From Nitrososphaeraceae archaeon (GTDB lineage: Archaea > Thermoproteota > Nitrososphaeria > Nitrososphaerales > Nitrososphaeraceae), in the NCBI GenBank assembly GCA_019246625.1, contig JAFAQB010000210.1, positions 1-37,763 on the forward strand: a stretch of DNA of 37,763 nt, in the 5' to 3' direction. Of the stretch, positions 1 through 8,450 are shown one piece after another (positions within the stretch are counted from its first letter, which is position 1; each line of letters opens with the position of its first letter). Made by a program: the position numbers and the translations under genes. Below the pieces are notes generated by a model. The model was not told the origin of the DNA, did no database searches, and saw nothing but the letters and a program-made list of their open reading frames with translations.

Positions 1-251
1 CCAAGAGCATAGAGGTAAAGAAGATGTGTTAGTGTATCAAGGGAGAAGTAAAACTCTCCAAGATAAGTTCTTGTGAACTCTCCAAATTTGTACCTGCAAC
101 GTTTGCATCCAAATCTTTCATCTCTAAGATAGTATAACAAACGGTATCCACATCTAGGACATTGTCTCCTTCCCTTCCATCTGGCATGACGAAAATATGT
201 CCAACTTTTTGTCACACTTCCAGCTAGTTTTATTGGATGAATTCCACGCAT
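1..251 (-). CDS. IS1595-like transposase, N-terminal part (runs off the window)
   Basis: The minus strand reads open from an ATG at 249-251 to the window edge (83 codons). The start is MRGIHPIKLAGSVTKSW. It is followed by a zinc ribbon, CPRCGYRLLYYLRDERFGC plus KRC, with four cysteines in two CxxC pairs, and then a segment ending FSLDTLTHLLYLYAL. This arrangement of an N-terminal zinc ribbon before the catalytic domain is typical of IS1595-family transposases. The DDE domain lies outside the window, so completeness and activity cannot be judged. The bases just upstream (249-271) contain the direct repeat CATGCGT-AATT-CATGCGT as read on the minus strand, possibly near the element's end. The family assignment rests on the zinc-ribbon pattern only. 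Confidence 0.72.
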   Translation of the reverse strand, partial: MRGIHPIKLAGSVTKSWTYFRHARWKGRRQCPRCGYRLLYYLRDERFGCKRCRYKFGEFTRTYLGEFYFSLDTLTHLLYLYAL

Positions 252-668
252 GAATTACGCATGGGCCTATTGAAGCTAATTCTTATTTTCTGTTCCAAAT
301 TCTTAGGTATTACCTAACTTTATGACAAGAATAATAATTATAACAATGAGTACTACAATCAGAGCGCAAATAGCCAACACTAACAACAACAACAACAACA
401 CAGCTAGCTGCTACAATTGCAACTCCACTTGTAATACAGGCAGGCACTCCATATCCGTAGGCCTTTCAATTTGACAGCTACGTTCTTTAAAAATCCAATC
501 GTAATGCCTCATATCCCGTCTATTGCGCTAGACATATTGGCCCTTTTTTGTTATCAAAAGCCATCCAGAACGAAATATTATTAGGCGAGTCGCAAAACCC
601 TTCCCTTCCCTAGTCTTTAGAAAATGTAAATAGGCCTAGAGTGGTGTGCATCATGTATAGATTGGCAA
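252..668. other. Intergenic region with an AAC repeat
   Basis: This 417-bp AT-rich spacer lies between the transposase start and the winged-helix gene. It holds an (AAC)n run at about 382-400. I see no credible ORF and no RNA gene in it. Confidence 0.6.
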
Positions 669-1028
669 ATGGCAGTCAATATGGATAACGTTGAACAAGT
701 TCTAGAATCAGAGTTAAAGATAGCAAAAGAGGAAGCAGAATTATTTGTTTTACTCATATTTAATGGTAAACTAGACAACATAAAGGCTGCTAGGCTTCTA
801 AACTGGACTGTAGATAATACTGATAGAGTGGCAAAATCACTAGTTAATAAAGGAATGATCATTGATATTACCAAAACAGAATACGAGTCACTCCACCCCA
901 GGTTTGCCGTCACTAACCGATATAGAAATCGATGTGTGGAAGATAACATGGTTTTTAAAAAAAACCTAAAAGTTGACAATATTGGGATTTTATTGGAAGG
1001 CCCTTATAATGATGCAAGAACTAAATAA
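669..1028 (+). CDS. Predicted winged-helix (TrmB-like) protein
   Basis: A 119-residue protein. Residues 8-60 look like a winged helix: a helical start (VEQVLESELKIAKEEAELF), then AARLLNWTVDNTDRVAKSL and a basic/hydrophobic wing. This resembles the N-terminal helix-turn-helix of archaeal TrmB-type regulators, but no effector domain follows. The C-terminal half (ESLHPRFAVTNRYR) has no recognised fold. An alternative start is ATG at 681 (Met5). It is the first gene of a tight same-strand trio (26-bp gap, then a 4-bp overlap), which suggests one transcript. Its target and inducer are unknown; the DNA-binding role is inferred from the helix pattern. Confidence 0.7.
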   Translation: MAVNMDNVEQVLESELKIAKEEAELFVLLIFNGKLDNIKAARLLNWTVDNTDRVAKSLVNKGMIIDITKTEYESLHPRFAVTNRYRNRCVEDNMVFKKNLKVDNIGILLEGPYNDARTK

Positions 1029-1054
1029 GGCGTTTGTTTCCAACAACCGAGTGA

Positions 1055-1486
1055 ATGGCTACTACCGCTAAGGGTTCGGAGGTCAAGGATGACAAGGTTG
1101 TATATTTTGGTGTAATTAATATTAACGAAGATACGAGAACTATTGGAGCAGTAGATATCTGGCGTAGCATAATTACCAAGACAATGTTTTGCGAAGAAAA
1201 ACGATTAGGAGTTCTAGAAATCTCTGAAAACATAGGGATGCCTACAATTGACATGGATAAAAAATGGGCAGTTGCTATAAGTAGAACAAAAGCTGGCAAG
1301 GATAGATGGAAGTTGATTAAATTAGTCAAAGAAGGCAAATTCAAATTTACTGATACAGATGATGAAAGTATTGTAGAAGTTGATGTTAAGCAACATCGAA
1401 TCATTGATCCTGAATGGTGGAGTTTCCTAGTCGAGAATAACGTAAATCGCAACATAGACATAAATAATGAGCGGAATGCAAAATGA
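1055..1486 (+). CDS. Conserved-looking protein of unknown function, middle gene of a trio
   Basis: A 143-residue soluble protein with no signal peptide or membrane span. It has alternating beta-like stretches (KVVYFGVININEDTRTIGAV) and a conserved-looking centre (EISENIGMPTIDMDKKWAVA). I do not recognise a family. It starts at an ATG 26 bp after the winged-helix gene and its TGA overlaps the next gene's ATG (ATGA, 1483-1486). Translational coupling and a shared function with the flanking genes are therefore likely. The C-terminus is rich in Asn, Asp and Arg and probably disordered. Confidence 0.72.
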   Translation: MATTAKGSEVKDDKVVYFGVININEDTRTIGAVDIWRSIITKTMFCEEKRLGVLEISENIGMPTIDMDKKWAVAISRTKAGKDRWKLIKLVKEGKFKFTDTDDESIVEVDVKQHRIIDPEWWSFLVENNVNRNIDINNERNAK

Positions 1487-1815
1487 AAATTAGAGATGCT
1501 ACTGATGAGAGTAACAACAATAACAACAATAACAACAGCGATATCCAAGTTATTGTTTTTGTGACAAATGCTAGAGGAAGCGAGATAGCAAGCAAGCTAA
1601 CAGGTTATTTTGTTATTAAAGGTCAACAATTCAATTTTACGGCAATTGCGTTTGGGAGGATTGGAGGACATAACATAAGCCTCAAGATATCAAAAAAAAC
1701 ATTAGAAAAAATTAAAAAAATGGGAGTAGATACAGAAGTCTTGCAACTGACTATTCAACGCAAATTGATAGAGGGAGACATAATTCTCCCAGAGAGATTA
1801 AAAATACCAAAGTAG
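1483..1815 (+). CDS. Unknown protein with an eight-asparagine tract
   Basis: A 110-residue protein. Residues 11-18 are eight consecutive asparagines encoded by a mix of AAC and AAT codons (1513-1536). The body (from residue 19) starts with a beta-like DIQVIVFVTNARGSEIASKL and ends with a basic helix-rich region (KISKKTLEKIKKMG). It shares a 4-bp overlap with the gene before it and stops 12 bp from the convergent mtnP gene. I cannot assign a family. The asparagine tract looks like replication-slippage expansion and would form a flexible linker before the folded part. Confidence 0.7.
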   Translation: MKIRDATDESNNNNNNNNSDIQVIVFVTNARGSEIASKLTGYFVIKGQQFNFTAIAFGRIGGHNISLKISKKTLEKIKKMGVDTEVLQLTIQRKLIEGDIILPERLKIPK

Positions 1816-1827
1816 ATAAAGAACGTC

Positions 1828-2631
1828 CTACAGCACTGCTCCTTCCAATGCGTTTCCACAATTGCACTTGATCCTATCGACAGAAATTACAGGTATTAAT
1901 TCTGAGATGAGCTTTTTTGTTTTCTCAACATTTTTGTTTAACACTTCTATAACCTCCATAGAACTTACAGGTGAATTGGCCCATACATCATAATCTGTGA
2001 CTGTTCCAATTGATACATAGCAAATTTCTAGTTCCCTAGCAAGTGGACATTCAGGGACAAGAGTCATACCGATAATATCCGCCTTTAGCACATCTCTAAA
2101 AAATTGAGACTCGGCCCTCGTTGAAAATCGCGGTCCTTGCACACATACGTATGTTGCTTTATCATGTATAGCATACTTTAGCATATTCCCATGATGTAAC
2201 ACAATATCACGAAGTTCAGGACAGAAGGGGTCTGCGACAGATATATGACAAACCTTGCCACCATCATAGAATGTATATTCTCGTCCTTTAGTAAAGTCAA
2301 CAAACTGATCTAGAATAGCAATATCGCCAGGCCGGTATTCATATCTCATGCTTCCAACTGCAGTTGGAGCAATTATTCTCTTTACTCCCAACTCTTTTAA
2401 TGCCCACATATTTGCACGATTATTGATTCTATGGGGAGGTATTCGGTGGCCTTTTCCGTGTCTTGGAATGAAAGCTACTTTTTTACCAGCATATTCTCCA
2501 ACTGAGATAATGTCGGATGGATCTCCGAATGGAGTATATACTTTAATCTCTTGCTTGTCGCTAAAAAGTCCAGGATCGTAAACCCCTGTACCTCCGATAA
2601 TTCCGATCTCTGCAAAATGCTTAGTAGGCAT
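1828..2631 (-). CDS. mtnP: S-methyl-5'-thioadenosine phosphorylase
   Basis: A 267-residue member of the PNP/MTAP family 2, which cleaves methylthioadenosine with phosphate to adenine and methylthioribose-1-phosphate. Visible motifs: GGTGVYDPGLF (13-23), the phosphate-binding RHGKGH (57-62), NRANMWALKELGVKRIIAP in the middle, VQGPRFSTRAESQFF, and IGMTLVPECPLARELEICY leading to TDYDVW. The aspartate in TDYD is the residue that favours 6-aminopurines in MTAP-type enzymes. The tail carries a CxC (KCNCGNALEGAVL), as in archaeal thermostable homologues where such cysteines form disulfides. The apt gene lies 112 bp upstream on the same strand, so the adenine made here can be reused directly. Confidence 0.95.
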   Translation of the reverse strand: MPTKHFAEIGIIGGTGVYDPGLFSDKQEIKVYTPFGDPSDIISVGEYAGKKVAFIPRHGKGHRIPPHRINNRANMWALKELGVKRIIAPTAVGSMRYEYRPGDIAILDQFVDFTKGREYTFYDGGKVCHISVADPFCPELRDIVLHHGNMLKYAIHDKATYVCVQGPRFSTRAESQFFRDVLKADIIGMTLVPECPLARELEICYVSIGTVTDYDVWANSPVSSMEVIEVLNKNVEKTKKLISELIPVISVDRIKCNCGNALEGAVL

Positions 2632-2743
2632 TATTTAACGACGCTCCGAGTCATTAGGTATAGAGTGCGGTAGAGCCAAATAGGAGGAGAGAAACGTTTT
2701 CAAACGATATCCAATGGCATATACTTTTGGCATAATTTCCAAT

Positions 2744-3346
2744 TTAATTATACACCACCAGCGAATGGACATGATATCCCATTTTCCTTAGCTTATCTGC
2801 TCCATCCATCGATGCCAATTCTATCACAAATGCAAAACCTGCAACTCTGCCACCCAATTCCTCCACTAAGCTGGCGGCAGCAATGGCACTACCTCCTGTT
2901 GCCACTAGATCATCTGCGATCAAAATACTCTGTTCAGGTTTTATCGCATTATCTTGAAGCTCCATTACTGATTTACCATACTCGATATCATATGATTTCT
3001 TGATAGTCTGTCCTGGGAGCTTCCCTATCTTACGTATCATAACCATGCCCTTTCCGAATTTCAGCGCTAATGCAGTAGCTATTACAAAGCCTCTTGATTC
3101 AATTCCACCAATATAATCGAGTTGCAAACTACCAAACCTAGAATAAAATTCATTTGAAATATGATTCAGAGCCGCATTATCGCGATAAACTGGATTAATA
3201 TCTCTGAATAGAATTCCCTGCTTTGGAAAATTCGGATATTCATGTATCAATTTATACAGATCAATTTTGGTTGTATGCACATGCGGTGGTAGCTTGGCTT
3301 GGGTATTAAAGTATATTAGATTAGGCTGCCTCGAAGAGATGGTCAT
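2744..3346 (-). CDS. apt: Adenine phosphoribosyltransferase
   Basis: A 200-residue purine phosphoribosyltransferase converting adenine and PRPP to AMP. The PRPP-binding loop is ILIADDLVATGGS (141-153). The N-terminal core YPNFPKQGILFRDINPVYRD and the IGGIESRGF segment are standard for Apt. The family usually begins near residue 27 here (KIDLYKLIHEYPNF), so the first 20-25 residues may be an extension or the real start may be an internal GTG (Val23). It is transcribed towards mtnP, the enzyme that releases adenine from methylthioadenosine. The two genes form a salvage pair and may be one operon. Confidence 0.95.
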   Translation of the reverse strand: MTISSRQPNLIYFNTQAKLPPHVHTTKIDLYKLIHEYPNFPKQGILFRDINPVYRDNAALNHISNEFYSRFGSLQLDYIGGIESRGFVIATALALKFGKGMVMIRKIGKLPGQTIKKSYDIEYGKSVMELQDNAIKPEQSILIADDLVATGGSAIAAASLVEELGGRVAGFAFVIELASMDGADKLRKMGYHVHSLVVYN

Positions 3347-4026
3347 AAATCGATAGTAGGATTTTGATTTGGAAAATGTCTTCGTTGCTCTCTGGTAGAC
3401 AATTTAAGAATAGATTATGCTCGAGTAAATTTATGTAAATGTATGCGATTGGCACTCGTAGACAATATAATCGTATAATAAACAGTGTAAAAATAAACAG
3501 TTCGAGGTAGCCAGATGCGCTTGGACTTTATTGTTTAGACATGGGTGTAAAGAGGTATAAAGCGCAAATTGATTAGACTTAATTCAATGCAGAGCAACCT
3601 TCCCTAATTTACAAGTGATAATAATATCCTGTCCACTAACTTAGGCCGTTGCCAAATAGTCATTCTGATACGATATTGTAAAGAGGCTTTGTATTAGACG
3701 CAGTAGGAAGAAAGAGTCAAAACCTATAGATTAGTGTAATTCTTATTTGTCCATGGTATTAGCACCTACTCAGTTAGTTAATTATGATACTTGTGATACT
3801 ACGTTGATGACCAAAGATATCTGATGTTTATTTCCATTTTTCTTTCAAATCATCACAATGCAAATTCTTTAATACTACAATGACAGCAGGACTACCTAGA
3901 TGTACGTTATGGCATGCAAACTATGTGTATATTTATCTAATGTTAGGTAAACTCTTTGAGAAGATTGTTTTATTTTGAATAACCTCTAATAATATATAAA
4001 TAAGATTGCTAACATAATAAAATCGT
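3347..4026. other. Long intergenic region between apt and 4-HB-CoA dehydratase
   Basis: A 680-bp AT-rich spacer separating divergent genes. Only very short chance ORFs occur (for example 20 codons near 3376). The recognisable element is the TATA box just before 4027. I see no tRNA or obvious structured RNA. Confidence 0.6.
3993..4001 (+). promoter_or_regulatory. TATA box of the 4-HB-CoA dehydratase gene
   Basis: TATATAAAT lies about 30 bp before the ATG at 4027. With the usual archaeal spacing of about 25 bp, transcription would start within a few bases of the ATG, so the mRNA should be leaderless or nearly so. Confidence 0.65.
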
Positions 4027-5538
4027 ATGCCTATAAAAAACGGTGCAGAATATATTCAAAGCTTGAGAGGTAGAAATCTTAAGGTTTACCTATTTGGCAA
4101 TCTAGTAAAGGAGCCTGTGGATCATCCACTGATTCGTCCCTCTATTAATGCAGTTGCAGAAACTTACGATATAGCAAACGACGGCTCAGATATTGCCTCT
4201 GCACAATCATCTCTAACTGGCATGAAGGTAAATAGATTTTTACATATTGTTGAGAATAGCATGGATTTGGTAAACCAAAATAAAATGCAAAGAAAATTAG
4301 GCCAGATCACTGCAACTTGCTTCCAGCGATGTGTAGGTATGGATGCTCTTAACTCATTATATTCTACAACTTTTGAAATTGATTCAAAGCATGGCACTGT
4401 ATATCATAAACGTCTAATTGAGTTTATTAAAAAGATTCAACATGAAAACCAAGTGATAGGGGGTGCAATGACAGACGTAAAGGGCGACCGTAGCTTATCA
4501 CCATCTCAACAAGAAGATCCTGACATGTTCGTCCATGTAGTAAAAAGAGATGAAAACGGTGTATACATTACAGGCGCCAAAGCACATCAGACAGGTTGTA
4601 TTAACTCTCATTGGATTATTGTTATGCCAACTATGAGACTCCGTGAGGAAGACAAAGACTATGCCATAGTTGGTGCTGTACCGGCAGATGCCAAAGGAAT
4701 TACTTATGTTTACGGCAGGCAATCATGTGATACAAGAAGTATGGAGGGAGGAGATCTGGATGCAGGAAATGCCAAGTTCTCCGGACAAGAGGCTATGATT
4801 ATGTTTGACAATGTATTCATACCAAATGAATTAATTTTTATGCACGGTGAATATGAATTTGCTTCAATGTTGATTGAACGGTTCACTTGCTATCATAGAA
4901 GGAGCTATGTTTGTAAGACAGGTCTTGGAGACGTCCTCATTGGAGCAGCAGCTGCTATTGCAGATTACAATGGTATTGCAAATGCCTCTCATATCAAAGA
5001 TAAGCTAGTGGAGATGACTCATTTAAATGAAACAATATTTGCTGCAGGAATTGCGTCATCGTATCAATCACACAGGACCGCTTCCGGTAATTATCAAAAT
5101 GATGACATGCTGGCAAATGTTTGTAAGCATAACGTGACAAGATTCCCATATGAAATTAGCAGACTTGCACAAGATATAGCTGGCGGATTGATGGTAACAA
5201 TGCCATCAGAAAAAGATTTTAGAAGCCCTGAAATAGGACCACTATTGGAAAAATACCTTAAAGGCAGGAAAGGTGTTTCCACTGAAAATAGAGTGCGGGT
5301 ACTCAGGTTAATTGAAAACATGACAATGGGGAGAAATGCGGTTGGGTATCTTACGGAATCGATGCATGGCGCTGGATCCCCTCAGGCACAAAGAATTCAA
5401 ATTGCTCGCCAGATGCAGCTTGAATATAAAAAGAAATTGGCAAAGAATCTTGCCAATGTTGCAGAAGGCGAAGCAAATGAACTTAATCGAGAGCAATCTG
5501 AATATTTTGATAGGATATTTGACAAAAAAACCGCCTAA
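4027..5538 (+). CDS. 4-hydroxybutyryl-CoA dehydratase (3HP/4HB cycle)
   Basis: A 503-residue radical flavoprotein that dehydrates 4-hydroxybutyryl-CoA to crotonyl-CoA, a key step in thaumarchaeal CO2 fixation. [4Fe-4S] ligand candidates are C98 and C102 (ATCFQRC) and H290 and C296 (CYHRRSYVC). T189 (KAHQTG) and Y294 match catalytic positions described for Clostridium AbfD. The GDRSLSPSQQEDPDMFVHVV segment, continuous at 153-172, is typical of the family. The spacing H290-x5-C296 is one residue shorter than the clostridial H292-x6-C299. The gene stands alone behind a strong TATA box, and the next gene is convergent. It is homologous to the 4-hydroxyphenylacetate 3-monooxygenase/HpaB fold, but the cluster ligands separate it from monooxygenases. 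Confidence 0.96.
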   Translation: MPIKNGAEYIQSLRGRNLKVYLFGNLVKEPVDHPLIRPSINAVAETYDIANDGSDIASAQSSLTGMKVNRFLHIVENSMDLVNQNKMQRKLGQITATCFQRCVGMDALNSLYSTTFEIDSKHGTVYHKRLIEFIKKIQHENQVIGGAMTDVKGDRSLSPSQQEDPDMFVHVVKRDENGVYITGAKAHQTGCINSHWIIVMPTMRLREEDKDYAIVGAVPADAKGITYVYGRQSCDTRSMEGGDLDAGNAKFSGQEAMIMFDNVFIPNELIFMHGEYEFASMLIERFTCYHRRSYVCKTGLGDVLIGAAAAIADYNGIANASHIKDKLVEMTHLNETIFAAGIASSYQSHRTASGNYQNDDMLANVCKHNVTRFPYEISRLAQDIAGGLMVTMPSEKDFRSPEIGPLLEKYLKGRKGVSTENRVRVLRLIENMTMGRNAVGYLTESMHGAGSPQAQRIQIARQMQLEYKKKLAKNLANVAEGEANELNREQSEYFDRIFDKKTA

Positions 5539-5618
5539 TGAACGACCACAAGAATTTTTCATAGGAGATGGCGCTCATTATCAAGAAGAATCAGCGCCAG
5601 TAAAGGCCAAGCATATTA

Positions 5619-6128
5619 TTACTTTTTACTATTCCTTGATACCCTTTGTGCGCGATGCTTTGTGGGCTTTGCTTCCTTTAGGATAATCTCTTTTTCTTTT
5701 GCTTGGTTTTCTGATGATGGATTGTTGTACTGCTGTTCTAATTGCTGCCGATGTGAGTTATTGGAAGTATGGAACGAAAGTAATGCCCAATCTTCAATCA
5801 AATTGCAATTATTAGGGCTGTAGTCGGATTCAACTGAGCACATGTGCTCTACAGGACAGGTTAAACACGGCACTTGGTCTAGACACCGCGTACTAGCAGG
5901 CAAATGAACAGCAAAAAGTCTATAAGTCCATCGTCCATCCAAGAGAATTTTCTCGCGTTTGATTAGAGAACGCTTCTCAAGTTGCATTGTAAGGCGAGAA
6001 CCATTGCGACTGCTCAGATCAAGCTTCTTCCAAAGTTTGGATTGTAATATTCCATCTTTTCCATTACCAATTATGATCCTAAATGTCTTGTCAGTTAAAT
6101 TTTTCGCCTCAGCTTTACTCAACTTCAA
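5619..6128 (-). CDS. Transcription factor TFE-beta / Rpc39 (RPC34)-like protein
   Basis: A 169-residue homologue of archaeal TFE-beta, related to the RNA polymerase III subunit hRPC39/Rpc34. Residues 1-75 form a winged helix (SKLWKKLDLSSRNGSRLTMQ, then a basic wing ending RWTYRLFAV). Residues 88-108 hold the FeS motif C88-x2-C91-x5-C97-x10-C108 in CLTCPVEHMC...SPNNC, followed by IEDWALL. This is the 4Fe-4S signature of RPC39/TFE-beta. The C-terminus (120-169) is polar, probably disordered, and basic at the end. TFE-beta pairs with TFE-alpha to help open promoter DNA. The start is a TTG at 6126-6128. Transcription is convergent with 4-HB-CoA dehydratase and divergent from rlmE. Confidence 0.85.
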   Translation of the reverse strand: MKLSKAEAKNLTDKTFRIIIGNGKDGILQSKLWKKLDLSSRNGSRLTMQLEKRSLIKREKILLDGRWTYRLFAVHLPASTRCLDQVPCLTCPVEHMCSVESDYSPNNCNLIEDWALLSFHTSNNSHRQQLEQQYNNPSSENQAKEKEIILKEAKPTKHRAQRVSRNSKK

Positions 6129-6325
6129 TATTAAATCACATTAACAACTATAATATTGGTTGAACTTATAAATAATCGTTTTCTACTTTTAACTGACGAT
6201 GGGTCATGATCAACGGTTTATGTTTGTAAAGAGAGGTCGCAGGACGCATTAACGATTATCCGTATAGTTTATTCATTTACATTCGATGTTATTATATATT
6301 CATTTAGGAACGAAGACAGGATATA

Positions 6326-6336
6326 TTATATAAATA
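6326..6336 (+). promoter_or_regulatory. TATA-rich promoter of rlmE
   Basis: TTATATAAATA, embedded in a long TA-rich run. From its position transcription should begin near 6356, which argues for the GTG at 6383 rather than the TTG at 6350 as the start codon. Confidence 0.5.
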
Positions 6337-6382
6337 TATATATATTTCATTGAATATTTGTAGGATAAAAGCAGAGATAAAT

Positions 6383-6982
6383 GTGAAGTTATCTGATGCA
6401 AAAAAGGATTACTACAGAAAATTAGCAAAGGAGGAAGGCTATCGTAGCAGATCGGCCTACAAACTCGAACAGATGAATAATTCTTACCGCATATTTAGGC
6501 CTTCAGACAGAGTGGTTGATCTAGGCTGCGCTCCAGGAGGTTGGCTACAAGTAGCATCAAAAGAGATTGGCCATCATGGCAAACTTATTGGAATAGATCT
6601 TCAGGAAGTGAAGCCCATTGAAGGTGCGATAATTTTGCATGATAATATAGAGGATTATATGATAGTGGACAGAATCCTGGCACTTTTGAATTGCAAGGCA
6701 GATGTAGTGTTATCTGATGTTGCTCCGAACATAAGTGGAATTTGGGAATTGGATCATGCTAAGCAAATCTTACTTGCTAGAAGAGCATTCTACGTTGGAG
6801 CGAAGGTTTTAAGACGCGGCGGGATTGCACTTCTCAAAGTGTTTGAAGGGGAGTTGTTAAATGAATTTAAGATGGAGTTAAAGCATAATTTTGAGAGAGT
6901 TTTGTTGAGTAAACCTGAAGCTAGCAGGCAAAAAAGCAGCGAGATTTATCTTGTATGTTTGAAATTCAAAGGCCAGAATTAA
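6383..6982 (+). CDS. rlmE: 23S rRNA (uridine-2'-O)-methyltransferase RlmE/FtsJ family
   Basis: A SAM-dependent 2'-O-methyltransferase of 199 residues from the GTG at 6383. An in-frame TTG at 6350 would add 11 residues (NICRIKAEINV-type) that the family does not need. The K-D-K-E catalytic tetrad is visible: K27 (RSRSAYKLEQ), D112 (VLSDVAPNISG), K152 (LLKVFEGE) and E187 (SSEIYLVCLK). SAM motif I is VVDLGCAPGGWLQVAS (44-59). It acts on the large-subunit rRNA A-loop in bacteria; archaeal FtsJ proteins may act on rRNA or tRNA. The gene is single, divergent from TFE-beta. Confidence 0.92.
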   Translation: MKLSDAKKDYYRKLAKEEGYRSRSAYKLEQMNNSYRIFRPSDRVVDLGCAPGGWLQVASKEIGHHGKLIGIDLQEVKPIEGAIILHDNIEDYMIVDRILALLNCKADVVLSDVAPNISGIWELDHAKQILLARRAFYVGAKVLRRGGIALLKVFEGELLNEFKMELKHNFERVLLSKPEASRQKSSEIYLVCLKFKGQN

Positions 6983-7022
6983 ACCAAGGATAAATATTAT
7001 ATTATAACATCAGATTAGCCGC

Positions 7023-7043
7023 AATAATAATAATAATAATAAT
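7023..7043. repeat. (AAT)7 microsatellite
   Basis: Seven perfect AAT units downstream of rlmE, in non-coding DNA. It is one of several trinucleotide runs in the window. Confidence 0.9.
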
Positions 7044-7236
7044 TCTGAGCGAATGTTGTAGAATTTGTTAAAATAGTGGAGCACTACTGTATAGTTGTTC
7101 ATAAAGATATGGAGCAGCAGTAGCATATATACAACAGATCCCTCTGGACACAACTCAACATAATTCACAAGTTCCCCTCATCAATAATTCTACAAAACAC
7201 ATGGTGGTGCTGAAGTGACTTGTTTCAGTTGCTCTT

Positions 7237-8091
7237 CTATGGACCCTTTTCGCTATAGAGTAGCTTTAATTCTTCAAAGCTTAGTTTTGATCCGGATTTA
7301 AATTTTTTCTTTGCAGATTCTTTTACTTCAAAAAGGGCGTCACGGGGGTGCCCGTATCCATATTCTTGGCGTTGTCTTTGTCTCATTTCAGCCATCATGT
7401 CTAGACGTGCGTTTACTTTATCCAGCTGGCTTGCAATTTGGTTGTATTGGTTTAGATACTTTTCACGATCTGTCGAAAGGTTTCGCCTAGCATCAAAAAG
7501 TCTGTTAATTGAATTGTTGATATCCGCAATCTTAATCTGTATACTTTGCTGTTCTTCCTCAAGGAGTTTTAGGGATTTGCTAATATTTTCCGATTCTGAC
7601 CCGAGACTTGTTAATTGATCTCTGACAACTTTGGTTGCTTTTATTGCTTCAAGTTTCATTGAAGCATCTTTTACCAGTGTAAGGATCTCGCTCTTTTCTC
7701 TCTCATTTTTGTAATTCTTCTGATCGAGTAATTTTTGATTGGATTGTAAAATTTGAAGCAAATGATCTTGTTTTTCAGATGGCAGTCTGTATTCCATCAA
7801 ACCAAGAAAGTTCTTGGACTGCGAGATCTTTTCGCTTATAGAAAGTAGCTTGGAGTTATTGATTTGAATTTCTGTTCGAATTTGCTTTGAGCGCTGTATC
7901 AAGCTATTAAGCATGTCTTTTTCCTTATGAATACTGTCGTTAATATATCGAAATTGGTTTCTTTCGACATCTACAAGACTAGAGGTCAATCCTTTAATGT
8001 ATGTAGATAATTTCCTTTTTATCAAGACCAAATCATCCCATCCTAAAGATTCTAAATTGCGAGTCAGATCCTCGCTTATATTATCACTCAT
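7237..8091 (-). CDS. Coiled-coil protein of unknown function
   Basis: About 284 residues from the ATG at 8091 (MSDNISEDLTRNLESLGW). The frame stays open to an ATG at 8175, but the extra 28 residues are hydrophobic and aromatic and look untranslated. Residues 20-240 are nearly continuous heptad-like coiled coil rich in Lys, Glu, Gln and Leu. The end, ALFEVKESAKKKFKSGSKLS then FEELKLLYSEKGP, is a short motif I associate with archaeal coiled-coil proteins. There are no cysteines, membrane spans or enzymatic motifs. It could be structural, cytoskeleton-like or an adaptor; no function can be assigned. It stands alone. Confidence 0.75.
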   Translation of the reverse strand: MSDNISEDLTRNLESLGWDDLVLIKRKLSTYIKGLTSSLVDVERNQFRYINDSIHKEKDMLNSLIQRSKQIRTEIQINNSKLLSISEKISQSKNFLGLMEYRLPSEKQDHLLQILQSNQKLLDQKNYKNEREKSEILTLVKDASMKLEAIKATKVVRDQLTSLGSESENISKSLKLLEEEQQSIQIKIADINNSINRLFDARRNLSTDREKYLNQYNQIASQLDKVNARLDMMAEMRQRQRQEYGYGHPRDALFEVKESAKKKFKSGSKLSFEELKLLYSEKGP

Positions 8092-8450
8092 CCCAAAGTA
8101 CCCTATAATAGAATAATGCGAAATCATTGCATAAAAATATACTGCAAAATGGTGGAGTTGGATAAACACGGTCATATTTTAATTGAAAGTTAGTTAGGTA
8201 GGTAGGTAGTTTTAACTTCCTCAGCCCACAAGCCCCGGAGCAAATGTCAGCGACTTTAATTCATTTGCATTACAGTATATAATAATGGTGTAGGGCTGAC
8301 CGATATTCTATCTACTTCCTCAATAACATGAATAATAATATTTCTCAATTTGAGAAAAATGCGCTTGATATATGTATCTGCTGAATTGTAGATAGACAAG
8401 TTAACATAAGTTACGCAAAGGAAAACTATGAAAGAAATAAATCATCGAAA
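8092..8450. other. Intergenic region with TAGG tetranucleotide repeat
   Basis: A 359-bp spacer. It contains (TAGG)n at about 8195-8209 on the + strand and no convincing gene. Confidence 0.55.

Noticed and set aside
617-979. 120-codon frame on the minus strand
   Set aside because: It lies antisense to the winged-helix gene, which has the better promoter position, protein-like composition and operon context.
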